Shown here one piece after another: positions 10,876-21,194 of a stretch of DNA of 64,000 bases. Position 1 is the stretch's first letter. The number at the start of each line of letters is the position of its first letter. This DNA is from Hordeum vulgare subsp. vulgare (Eukaryota > Streptophyta > Magnoliopsida > Poales > Poaceae), in NCBI RefSeq assembly GCF_904849725.1, contig NC_058521.1:144178744-144242743 (forward strand). Direction: 5' to 3'. Made by a program: the position numbers and the translations under genes. A model generated the notes under the pieces. The model worked only from the letters and a program-made list of their open reading frames with translations. It made no database searches and was not told the DNA's origin.

Positions 10876-12397
10876 TGATACGTCCATTTTGCATCATTCT
10901 TTCATGTTGATATTTATCGCTTTATGGGTTGTTATTACACTTCACGTTACAATACTTATGCCTTTTCTCTTTTATTTTACAAGGTTTATATGAAGAGGGA
11001 GAATGCCGGGAGCTGGAATTCTGGTCTCAAAAGGGAGCAAGTTTGAGATACCTATTCCACGCAACTCCAAAAGCCATGAAAAACAACGAGAAATTATTTT
11101 GGAATTTATAAAAATACCGGGCGGAAGAAGTACCAGAGGGGAGCCACCAGGAGGCCACAAGCCTGCTAGGCGCGACCTACCCCCTATCCGCGCCTAGGGG
11201 GCTTGTGGGCTCCCTGTTCGCCCTCTGGCTCCCCTCTTTTTCTATAAGGAGGGTTTCGTTCTAGAAAGAATTAAGAGAAGGCTTTCGGGAGGAATCGCCG
11301 CCGCCACGAGGCGGAACTTGAGCAGAACCAATCTAGGGCTCCGGCAGGGCCATCCTGCCGGGGAAACTTCCCTCCCGGAGGGGGAAATCGTCGCCATCGT
11401 CATCACCAACACTCCTCTCATCGGAGGGGACTCATCACCATCAGCATCTTCATCAGCACCATCTCATCTCCAAACCCTAGTTCATCTCGTGTAACCAATC
11501 TCCATCTCGCGACTCCGATTGGTACTTGTAAGGTTGCTAGTAGTGTTAATTACTCTTTGTAGTTGATGCTAGTTGGATTACTCGATGGAAGATTATATGT
11601 TAAGATCCTTGATGCTATTCAATACCTCTCTGGTCATGAATATGATTATGCTTTGTGAGTAGTTACTTTTGTTCCTGAGGACATGTGATAAGTCTTGCTA
11701 TAAGTTGTCATGTGAAGTTGGTATTCGTTCGATATTTTGATGTGTTGTATGTTGTTTTTCCTCTAGTGGTGTTATGTGAACGTCGACTACATAACACTTC
11801 ACCATTATTTGGGCCTATAGGAAGGCATTGGGACGTAGTAAGTAGATGATGGGTTGCTAGAGTGACAGAAGCTTAAACTCCAGTTTATGCGTTGCTTCGT
11901 AAGGGGCTGATTTGGATCCACTAGTTTAATGCTATGGTTAGACTTTGTCTTAATTCTTCTTTCGTAGTTGTGGATGCTTGCGAGAGGGGTTAATCATAAG
12001 TGGGATGTTTGTCCAAGTAAGGGCATCACCCAAGCACCGGTCCACCCACATATCAAACTATCAAAGTAGCGAACGCGAATCATATGAACATGATGCAAAC
12101 TAGCTTGACAGAAATTCCCATGTGTCCTCGGGAGCGCTTTACCTCCTATAAGAGTTTGTCCATGCTTGTCCCTTGCTACAAAAGGGATTGGGCTATCTTG
12201 CTGCACCTTTGTTACTATTGTTACTTGCTACTTGCTACGAATCATCTTATCACACAACTATCTGTTACCGATAATTTTAGTGCTTGCAGAGAATACCTTG
12301 CTGAAAACCACTTGTCAGATCCTTCTGCTCCTCGTTGGGTTCGACACTATTACTTATCGAAAGGACTAGATAGATCCCCTACACTTGTGGGTCATCA
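10876..12397 (+). repeat. 5' LTR of the Athila element
   Basis: It starts TGATACGTCC and ends GTGGGTCATCA. The GC-rich inverted repeat lies at about 11150-11210 and a TATA motif at 11243-11249. Compared with the 3' LTR, it keeps about 16 bp near 12285-12305 that the other copy has lost between short direct repeats. Confidence 0.9.
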
Positions 12398-12408
12398 AGA
12401 CTCTTTTC

Positions 12409-12426
12409 TGGCGTCGTTGCCGGGGA
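12409..12426 (+). other. Primer-binding site (tRNA-Asp type)
   Basis: The site reads TGGCGTCGTTGCCGGGGA, one mismatch (C to T, a CpG decay pattern) from the tRNA-Asp complement, 11 bp after the LTR end. Confidence 0.9.
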
Positions 12427-12503
12427 GTGAAGAGCCTTTGGTAAGTGGAATTTGGTAAGGGAACATTTATATAGTGTGCTAAAATTTATTGTCACTTGTC
12501 GCT

Positions 12504-13430
12504 ATGGAAACTAATCCTTTGAGGAGCTTGTTCGGGGTATCTTCACCTCGAATAGAAGCACAAGGAGTTGATCCTCAACCTGCTGCACCTACTGAAAATA
12601 TTTGCTATGAATTTCCTTCGGGTATGCTTGAGAAACTGCTGGCTAATCCTTTTACAAGAGATGGAACATCACATCCCGACTTGCATCTAATCTATGTAGA
12701 TGAAGTTTGTGGTTTATTTAAGCTTGCAGGTTTGCCCGAGGATGAGGTCAAGATGAAGGTATTTCCCTTATATTTGAGGGATAAAGCATTGACATGGTAT
12801 AGGCTACGTGATGATACTGGATCATGGAGCTACAACCGATTGAAATTGGAATTTCATCAAAAGTTTTATCCTATGCATTTGGTACATCGTGATCGGAATT
12901 ATATCTATAATTTCTGGCCTCGTGATAGAGAAAGTATTGCTCAAGCTTGGGGGAGGCTTAAATCAATGTTATATTCATGCCCCAACCATGAGTTCTCGAG
13001 AGAAATTATTATTCGGAACTTCTATGCTCGGCTTTCTCATGATAATCGCACCATGCTTGATACTTCTTGTACTGGTTCTTTTATGAAGAGATATATTGAT
13101 TTCTAATGGAATTTATTGGAAAGAATTAAACGCAACTCTAAAGATTGGGAGTTTGATGAAGGCAAGGAGTCAGGTATGAATCTTAAGTTCGATTGCGTCA
13201 AATCCTTTGTTGAAACAAATACTTTTTGTGATTTTTGCGCTAAATATGGACTTGACTCTGAGATAGTAGCTTCATTGTGTGAATCATTTGCTGCTCATAT
13301 TGATCTCCCTAAAGAGAAGTGGCTTAAATATCATCCTCCCTTAGAAGTAAATGTAGTTAAGCCCAATCCAGTTGAAGAGAAAGTCATTGCTTATAATGAT
13401 CCTATTGTTCCTAGTGCTTACATTGAGTGA
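12504..13430 (+). pseudogene. Gag of the Athila element
   Basis: I start at ATG 12504, because upstream sequence offers only non-ATG starts. The frame reads to TAA at 13104-13106, resumes in the same frame, and meets TGA at 13428-13430. It includes the capsid-like segment MLEKLLANPFTRDG and a typical retrotransposon gag core (about residues 75-190). No CCHC zinc knuckle was seen, as is common in this lineage. The protein would form the particle that carries element RNA. The two stops look like point mutations in one continuous gag-pol frame. Confidence 0.85.
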
Positions 13431-14375
13431 CCACCTTTCCCTGTTAGAATAAAGGATCATTGTAAAGCTCCAACTGTGATACGTAAGGGCTATATTAGAA
13501 CACCAACACCCCGTGAGAAAATTAGTGTTGAACCTAGCATTGCTATTATCAAAGATCTCCTATCCGACAATGTAGAGGGCCATGATATTCATGCTGCTAG
13601 AATTGCTAAACCTCATGCTAGAGGCAAACATAGGCCTGTTGTTGGCACGCCTGTTGTTTCTGTTAATATAGGAGATCATTGTTGTCATGGTTTGTGTGAC
13701 GTGGGTGCTAGTGTTAGTGCAATACCTCAATCTTTGTATGATGAAATTAAAGACGAGATTGCACCTGTCGAGATGGAACCTATTGATGTCACTATTCAGC
13801 TTGCCAATAGAGATACTATCTGCCCTTTGGGAATTGTTAGAGATGTTGAAGTCTTGTGTGGTAAAACTAAGTATCCTACTGATTTTCTTATTCTTGCTAC
13901 CACACAAGATAGCTTTTGTCCCATCATATTTGGCAGACCTTTTCTCAATACTGTCAATGCTCATATTGACTGTGAGAAGCAAACTATCACTGTTAGCTTT
14001 GAGGGTGTGTCACATGAGTTCAATTTCTCCAACTTTGGTAGACAACCTCATGAAAAAGAGTTGCCTAGTAAGGATGAAATCATTGCCCTAGCTTCTATTG
14101 CTGTGCCTCCTATTGATCCTTTAGAGCAATACTTGCTTGAGCATGAAAATGATATGCATATGGATGAGAGGAATGAGATACATAGAGTTATCTTTGAACA
14201 ACATCCTATCCTTAAGAATAATTTGCCTATTGAACTGCTTGGAGATCCACCCCCACCAAAGGGTGATCCTGTGTTCGAGCTTAAACAGTTGCCTGATACT
14301 CTGAACTATGCTTATCTTGATGAAAAAGAGATATATCTTGTTATTATTAGTGCTAGCCTCTCAGAGCATGAATAA
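13431..14375 (+). pseudogene. Aspartic protease and linker of the Athila element
   Basis: Same frame as gag. The protease active site is CDVGAS, in the middle of the segment at about 13698-13715. The downstream flap-like motif IIFGRPFL follows at about 13924-13947. A linker of about 100 residues continues to an in-frame TAA at 14373-14375. The protease would cut the gag-pol polyprotein. The domain itself looks intact but is bounded by stops on both sides. Confidence 0.85.
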
Positions 14376-15974
14376 AAGAAGTTATTAAAAACTCTAAGGA
14401 AGCATCGTGCTTCTATTGGATGTACTCTTGATGATATTAAGGGCATTAGTCCCACTCTATGCCAGCACAAGATTGAAATTAATCTTGATTCCAAACCAGT
14501 TGCCGATCATCAACGGAGATTAAATCCTAAGATGAAAGAGGTAGTAAGAAAAGTGATACTAAAGCTCCTGGAAGCAGGTATTATCTATCCTGTTGCTCAT
14601 AGTGATTGGCTAAGTCCGGTGCATTGCGTCCCTAAGAAGGGAGATATTACCGTTATCCCTAATGATAAGGATGAATTAATTCCACAGAGGATCATTACTG
14701 GCTATAGGATGGTGATTGATTTTAGGAAATTGAATAAATCCACTAGGAAAGATCATTACCCTTTGCCTTTTATCGACCAAATGCTAGAAATACTGTATAA
14801 ACACACACACACTTCTGCTTTCTAGATGGTTATTCTCGTTTCTCCCAAATACCAGTTGCACAATCTGATTAGGAGAAAACCACTTTCACCTGCCCTTTCG
14901 TTACCTTTGCTTACAGAGTATGCCTTTTGGCTTATGTAATGCACCTGCTACCTTTTAAAGATGTATGATGGCTATATTCTCTGACTTCTGTGAAAATATT
15001 GTTGAGGTTTTCTTGGATGACTTCTCCATTTACGGGTCTTCTTTTGATGATTGCCTCAACAACCTTGATCGAGTTTTGCAGAGATGTAAAGATACCAATC
15101 TCTTCTTGAATTGGGAGAAGTGCCACTTTATGGTTAATGAAGGCATCGTCTTAGGACATATAATTTCTAAAAGAGGTATTGAAGTCGATAAGGCTAAGGT
15201 TGATGCGATCGAGAAAATGCCATGCCCTACAGACATTAAGGGTATAAGAAGTTTCCTTGGTCATGCTGGTTTCTATAGAAGGTTCACTAAGGACTTTTCT
15301 AAGATTTCGAGGCCTCTTACCAATCTCTTGCAAAAGGATATTCCTTTTGTTTTTGACGATGATTGTGAGGAAGCCTTCGAAATACTTAAAAAGGCCTTGA
15401 TGACTGCTCCTATTGTTCAACCAGCTGATTGGAACTTACCTTTTGAAATCATGTGTGATGCTAGTGATTATGCTATTGGTGCTGTTCTAGGACAAAGAGT
15501 TGATAAGAAGTTGAATGTTATTCACCATGCTAGTAAAACTCTAGACAGTGCCCAAAGAAACCATGCTACTACTGAAAAGGAATTTTTAGCAGTCGTGTTT
15601 GCATGTGAAAAGTTCAGATCTTACATAGTTGATTCCAAGGTGACTATTCACACTGATCATGCTGCTATTAAGTATCTTATGGAAAAGAAAGATGCTAAAC
15701 CTAGACTTATCAGATGGGTTCTCTTGCTACAAGAATTTGATTTGCATGTTGTTGATAGGAAGGGTCGTGAGAACCCTGTAGCAGATAACTTGTCTAGGTT
15801 GGAGAATGTTCTTGATGACCCACAACCTATTGATGATAGCTTTCCTGATGAGCAATTGAATGTCATCAATGCTTCACGTAGTACACTGTGGTACGTTGAT
15901 TATGCAAATTATATCGTTGCCAAATATATACCACCTAGTTTCACATACCAGCAAAAGAAGAAATCTTCTTTGAT
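14376..15974 (+). pseudogene. Reverse transcriptase and RNase H of the Athila element
   Basis: The early RT motif (ending VIDFRKLN) lies at 14532-14825. The frame then fails at an AC-dinucleotide run (14799-14812). A 3' portion reopens at 14965 with the catalytic FLDD motif at about 15010-15021. RNase H follows, with [28 protein letters not shown] and [10 protein letters not shown] giving the expected acidic residues, and ends in the DNLSRL motif. Between 14825 and 14965 there are further stops and a small deletion. A last frameshift near 15965 separates it from integrase. No active enzyme is possible. Confidence 0.9.
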
Positions 15975-17190
15975 TTGAGACATTACTTTTGGGATGATCC
16001 TCACCTTTATAAGGAAGGAGTAGATGGTGTTATTAGACGTTGTGTACCTGAACATGAACAGGGACATATCCTACAGAAGTGTCACTCCGAGGCTTACGGA
16101 GGACACCATGCGGGAGATAGAACTGCACACAAGGTATTGCAATCAGGTTTCTATTGGCCAACTCTATTGAAGGATGCCCGTAAGTTTGTCTTGTCTTGTG
16201 ACGAATGTCAAAGAATATGTAATATCAGTAAACGTCAGGAAATGCCTATGAATTATTAACTTGTCGTTGAACCATTTGATGTTTGGGGTTTTGATTATAT
16301 GGGACCTTTTCCAAAATCCAACTGGTATACTCATATCCTAGTTGTTATTGATTACGTTACTAAGTGGGTAGAAGCTATCCCAACTAGTAGTGCTGATCAC
16401 AACAACTCTATCAGGATGCTTAAGGAAGTTATTTTCCCTAGATTTGGAGTCCCTAGATATCTAATGACTGATGGTGGTTCACATTTCATTCATGGTGCTT
16501 TCCGTAAAACGCTTGCTAAGTATGATGTCAACCATAGAATTGTGTCGCCCTATCATCCTCAGTCTAGTGGTCAAGTAGAGCTAAGTAATAGAGAGATTAA
16601 ATAATTCTGCAAAAGACTGTTAATAGGTCTATAAAGAATTGGTCTAAGAAGCTTGATGATGCACTGTGGGCTTATAGAACTGCTTATAAGAATCCCATGG
16701 GCATGTCTCCGTACAAAATGGTTTACGGTAAAGCATGTCATTTACTTGTTGAGCTAGAGCATAAGGCTTATTGGGCAATCAAAGAGCTCAACTTTGATTT
16801 CAAACTTGCTGTGAGAAGAGGTTATTTGATATTAGCTCACTTGATGAATGGAGAGCTCAGGCATATGAAAATGCCAAGTTGTTCAAAGAAAAAGTTAAGA
16901 GGTGGCATGATAAAAGGATACAAAAACGTGAGTTCAATGTAGGTGATTATGTCTTGCTATACAATTCTCGTTTAAGATTTTTGGCAGGCAAGCTTCTCTC
17001 TAAATGGGAAGGTCCTTACATTGTTGAGGAAGTATATCATTCCGGTGCCATCAAGATCAAAACACAGAAGGTAATTTTCCGAGAGTGGTAAATGGGCAAA
17101 GAATCAAGCATTATATCTCACGTACTCCCATAAATGTTGAAAGCAATATTATCAATACCATAACTCCGAGCAGTACAGAAGGGATAATTA
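15966..17190 (+). pseudogene. Integrase of the Athila element
   Basis: The N-terminal HHCC zinc-binding part (CHSEAYGGHHAG ... CDECQR) is at 15975-16215. The catalytic core starts GFDYMGPF (first Asp, about 16290), then LMTDGGSHF (second Asp, about 16465) and GQVELSN (Glu, about 16572). A stop at 16257-16259, a 1-nt loss after 16604, a frameshift near 16880 and a stop at 17089-17091 break it. The LLSKWEGPY region (about 17000) is the usual C-terminal domain. Confidence 0.9.
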
Positions 17191-17330
17191 TCAGCCTGTT
17201 TCAGACTCCAAAAACGAAGAGGTATGTGATTCGGTAAGTAAACCGACTCCAAAAACTTTTCCATTAGTATTTTCCCTCCGTTTTCGGATTTTTAGAAAAA
17301 TAGAAAAAATTTAAAGTAGTCCAGAAAGCG

Positions 17331-17404
17331 CACGAGGAGGCGACAAGCCTGGTAGGCGCGGCCTACCCCCTGGCCGCGCCTAGGTGGCTTGTGGGCACCT
17401 CGTG
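17331..17404 (+). repeat. Internal copy of the LTR GC-rich hairpin
   Basis: Nested perfect arms: CACGAGG/CCTCGTG (7 bp), ACAAGCC/GGCTTGT (7 bp), and TAGGCGCGGCC/GGCCGCGCCTA (11 bp) around an 8-nt loop. Over about 55 nt it differs at only about three positions from the hairpin in the 3' LTR (19779-19830), yet it lies in the internal region, 150 bp before the third ORF. Confidence 0.9.
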
Positions 17405-17460
17405 TGCCTCCCGGACTCCGTTTTCTTGCGGTGTACTCCTTCTGGCCAGGAAAAAATCGT

Positions 17461-17468
17461 TATATATT
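17461..17468 (+). promoter_or_regulatory. Possible internal TATA box before ORF3
   Basis: TATATATT lies 57 bp after the internal hairpin and 84 bp before the ATG of ORF3. Hairpin then TATA is the same order seen in the LTR promoters of this family (TATAAGG at 11243 and 19864). It suggests internal transcription but does not prove it. A pyrimidine-rich stretch ending CTGCCGCAG at 17539 could instead be a 3' splice site for a subgenomic mRNA. Confidence 0.4.
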
Positions 17469-17551
17469 CTCCCGAAAGGTCTGACCCTCGTATCACGCAA
17501 TTATCCTCTGTTTTCGTTTCGAGCCTGTTTCTGCCGCAGATTTAGAGCAAG

Positions 17552-17968
17552 ATGTCGTATCAGGAATCTGTAGGGGAGAACGATCTCCCTCAAGTCTATG
17601 AAGAAGTAAATGCTGATCTGAAAAGCATGGAGGTTATGGAGGCCAAGGAAAGGCTACCTGAAGAAACTAAGGGCAAAAGTAAGGAGAAGAATCCGGCGTT
17701 GGACGAAGGATAATCTGTACTCAACAAGGAAGAAGCTGAGGAAGAGGATTTTCTTCAACCCTACCTCCACCTTTTACCTCCATCCTTGATCGAGCTCTTG
17801 AGGTTATGTGAAATAACTCGTGTTCGTAATACTTATCTCACTTGTGAAGTTGTTTTGCTGGAGAAACATATCACAGAGCTACAAGGTATAAATCAAAGAT
17901 TGCTGGCCCTCTTGGAATCAAAAGACAAGACAACTCCACCACCATCACCTTCGAAGGAAGACAACTAA
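17552..17968 (+). pseudogene. Third ORF of the Athila element (unknown function)
   Basis: The ATG at 17552 starts a 138-codon frame with one internal TAA (17711-17713) and a final TAA (17966-17968). The first half is very rich in Glu and Lys. The second half has a leucine heptad-like stretch (VVLLEKHITELQGINQRLLALLE) suggesting a coiled coil, then a PPPSPSK tail. No signal peptide or membrane segment is visible, so it does not look like an envelope protein although it occupies the env position after integrase. Related coiled-coil ORFs are known downstream of pol in Triticeae Athila-lineage elements; their role is not established. Confidence 0.6.
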
Positions 17969-19481
17969 GCACGGGTATGGGCAATCCCCTTGGCTTGTGC
18001 CAAGCTTGGGGGAGTTGCCCCGGTATCGTATCACCTTCACATCTTTTGCCTTTACCTTTTTCTTAGTTCGATCCTTTTTTGTTTTATATTTCTCTAGTAG
18101 AATAAAGTTTTTAGTTTGTTCTAGGCTTGATTTTTTGCTTTGTGTCACCCCCAATGTATTCGAGCTCGTGATTCATATAATAAAGAGAGTTTTAGTTAAG
18201 GGCCTTGATTCATGCCATGATGAAAGAACAAAAGCATGAGAGATCATGTAATGTTCTTATGGGAAGTGATGGCTTCACATATAAAAAGAATGTTGATTGA
18301 AACTTGTTAAGGGTGGACAAACGTAGACCTTGGTCATTGTTGCAATTAATAGGAAGTAATAAAGAAGGAGAGGTTCACATATAAATATATCATCTTTGAC
18401 ACCATCTATGATTGTGAACAGTCATTAAACTATTACATGCTTAGAAGTAGATGTTGGACAAGGAAGACAACAAAATGAATTATGTTTGCTTGGTTCCGAA
18501 CAATGTTATATGACTAGAGATCCGTTAGCATGTGACGATTGCTTCCACCTCATATCAACCAAAACTTCCGCACTAAGTAGAGATACTACTTGTGCATCCA
18601 TAAACCTTCAACCCAATTTTGCCATGGGAGTCCACCATACCTACCTACGGATTGAATAAGATCCCTCAAGTAAATTGTCATCGGTGCAAGCAATAAAAAT
18701 TGCTCCCTAAATATGTATAATCTATTACTATGTGGAAAATAAGCTTTGTACGAACCTGTGACCAGGAAGACATAAAAGCGACGGACTGCATAATAAAGTT
18801 TTTATCACAAGAGGCAATATAAAGTGACGTTCCTTCACAATAAGAGGTCACACATCCAAACCTCAGAAGTGCACGACAACCTCTGCTTCCCTCTGCTAAG
18901 GGCCTATCTTGTACCTTTACGTTTTGTCCTTAAAAGTGGCATGGTGATCGACACCAATTCCTTATTTCGCCTTTATCTTGGCTAACGTCATGTGCTAGGG
19001 AAAGATCTATATTCATATGTCAACTCGGAAGTAAGTACTCATGAATTTTTATTGTTGACATTACCCTTGAGGTAAGTAGTTGGGAGGCAAAACTATAAGC
19101 CCCTATCTTTGTCTGTGTCCAACTGAAACTTTGATCTCATGAGTACCACGTGAGTTTTAGCAATTGTAGAAGACAAAAGGATGATTGAGTATGTGGATTT
19201 GCTTTACAAGCTCTTATTTGACTCTTTCCAATGTTATGATAAATTGCAATTGCTTCAATGACTAAGCGCTATTGGTTGTTAATTATCAATAAGGTTCTTG
19301 ACCCATACTTTATTTTGTGAAGGAATTGTCACTTTAGCATAAGAGTTTACATGATGATATTGCTGTTCTGATTATGATCATGATGCCTGCATGTCCATAT
19401 CTTGTTTTGTCGACACCTCTATCTCTAAACATGTGGGCATATTTATTGATCTCGGTTTCCGCTTGAGGACAAGCGAAATCT
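17969..19481 (+). other. Non-coding 3' region of the Athila element
   Basis: No supported gene. It holds a 16-nt exact copy of the polypurine tract plus LTR edge (AAGCTTGGGGGAGTTG, 18002-18017), a GCTTCCCTCTGC...AAGGGCCT motif (18884-18905) shared with another gypsy family, and a GTTGGGAGGCAA motif (19079-19093) shared with the gag-only elements. Confidence 0.7.
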
Positions 19482-19495
19482 AAGCTTGGGGGAGT
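19482..19495 (+). other. 3' polypurine tract
   Basis: AAGCTTGGGGGAGT lies directly before the 3' LTR (TGATACG at 19496). It is the expected primer site for plus-strand DNA synthesis. Confidence 0.85.
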
Positions 19496-21002
19496 TGATA
19501 CGTCCATTTTGCATCATGCTTTCATAGTGATATTTATCACTTTATGGGCTGTTATTACACTTCACGGTACAATACTTATGCCTTTTCTCTCTTATTTTAC
19601 AAGGTTTACATGAAGAGGGAGAATGCCGGCAGCTGGAATTCTGGTCTGAAAAGGGAGGAAGTTTGAGATACCTATTCTGCGCAACTCCAAAAGCCGTGAA
19701 AATGAACGAGGAATTATTTTGGAATTTATGAAAAACACTGGGCGGAAGAAGTACCAGAGGGGAGCCACTAGGAGGCCACAAGCCTGCTAGGCGCGGCCTA
19801 CCCCCTGGCCGCGCCTAGGGGGCTTGTGGGCTCCCTGTTCGCCCTCTGGCTCCCCTCTTTTGCTATAAGGAGGGTTTCGTTCCAAAAAGAATCAAGAGGA
19901 GGCTTTCAGGAGGAATCGCTGCTGGCACGAGGCGGAACTTGAGCAGAACTAATATAGAGCTCTGATAGGGCCGTCCTGCAGGGGAAACTTCCCTCCCAAA
20001 GGGGGAAATCGTCGCCATCGTCATCACCAACACTCCTCTCATCGGAGGGGACTCATCACCATCAACATCTTCATCAGCACCATTTCATCTCCAAACCCTA
20101 GTTCATCTCTTGTAACCAATCTCCGTCTCGTGACTCCGATTGGTACTTGTAAGGTTGCTAGTAGTGTTAATTACTCTTTGTAGTTGATGCTAGTTGGATT
20201 ACTCGGTGGAAGATTATATGTTCAGATCCTTGATGCTATTCAATACCTCTCTGGTCATGAATATGATTATGCTTGTTGAGTAGTTACTTTTGTTCCTGAG
20301 GACATGGTATAAGTCTTGCTATAAGTAGTCATGTGAAGTTGGTAATCGTTCGATATTTTGATGTGTTGTATGTTGTTTTTCCTCTAGTGGTGTTATGTGA
20401 ACGTCGACTATATAACACTTCACCATTATTTGGGCCTAGAGGAAGGCATTGGGAAGTAGTAAGTAGATGATGGGTTGCTAGAGTGACAGAAGCTTAAACC
20501 CTAGTTTATGCGTTGCTTCGTAAGGGGCTGATTTGGATCCCCTAGTTTAATGCTATGGTTAGACTTTGTCTTAATTCTTCTTTCGTAGTTGCGGATGCTT
20601 GCAAGAGGGGTTAATCATAAGTGGGATGTTTGTCCAAGTAAGGGCGGCACCCAAGCACCGGTGCACCCACATATCAAACTATCAAAGTAGCGAACGCGAA
20701 TCATATGAACATGATGAAAACTAGCTTGACAGAAATTCCCATGTGTCCTCGGGAGCGCTTTACCTCCTATAAGAGTTTTTCCAAGCTGGTCCCTCTTCAG
20801 AAAAGGGATCGGGCCATCGTGCTACACCTTTGTTACTATTTTTACTTGCTACTTTCTACGAATCATCTTATCACACAACTATCTGTTACCAATAATTTCA
20901 GTGCTTGAAAACCACTTGTCAGATTCTTCTGCTCCTCGTTGGGTTCGACACTCTTACTTATCGAAAGGACTACGATAGATCCCCTACACTTGTGGGTCAT
21001 CA
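19496..21002 (+). repeat. 3' LTR of the Athila element
   Basis: A 1507-bp partner of 10876-12397. The GC-rich inverted repeat is at 19779-19830 and a TATA motif at 19864-19870. It ends GTGGGTCATCA. Relative to the 5' LTR it has a deletion of about 16 bp near 20908. The frame at 20705-20908 is LTR sequence, not a gene. Confidence 0.9.
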
Positions 21003-21194
21003 AAGCCGCGGGCGCGTGCGTGTGTGGTTGGTCTTGAAACGGTCAACAACGATAACGTAGAGAACCGACAACTAATAACCGATGCAATGCAGATGATGCG
21101 AATATTGCCATGATGAATGCGACAGACGATCGAATGGCACGACGATGGTGGAATAAGAGGGAATCTTCTGGAGCGTCGTTCTTGGGCTGTCACC
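21003..21194 (-). mobile_element. LARD 3' LTR, segment 3 (LTR start)
   Basis: Collinear with 45237-45465, apart from about 39 bp present only in the 5' LTR near 45320. On the minus strand the LTR begins just before GACAGCCC and is preceded by a purine tract (21195-21206). Confidence 0.8.

Larger units (their letters stand above)
10876..21002 (+). mobile_element. Athila-lineage Ty3-gypsy element, formerly autonomous
   Basis: A full-length 10,127-bp element. LTRs are 10876-12397 and 19496-21002. Target duplication is TAGCC (10871-10875) against AAGCC (21003-21007), and the uninterrupted site AAGCC is kept at 45237-45241 in the other LARD LTR. Order: tRNA-Asp primer site, gag, protease, reverse transcriptase/RNase H, integrase, an extra downstream ORF, a 1.5-kb non-coding tail, and polypurine tract AAGCTTGGGGGAG. 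Gag-pol was a single frame but now carries several stops and frameshifts, so the copy is dead. It is the only copy in the window that shows a full set of Athila-type enzymes, and so represents the kind of partner the gag-only elements would need. Confidence 0.9.

Noticed and set aside
13560..13982. 140-codon frame antisense to the Athila protease region
   Set aside because: Antisense shadow of a clear protease-coding frame.
17552..17968. Envelope gene in the env position after integrase
   Set aside because: No signal peptide, membrane segment or fusion-like region; the frame is acidic with a probable coiled coil.
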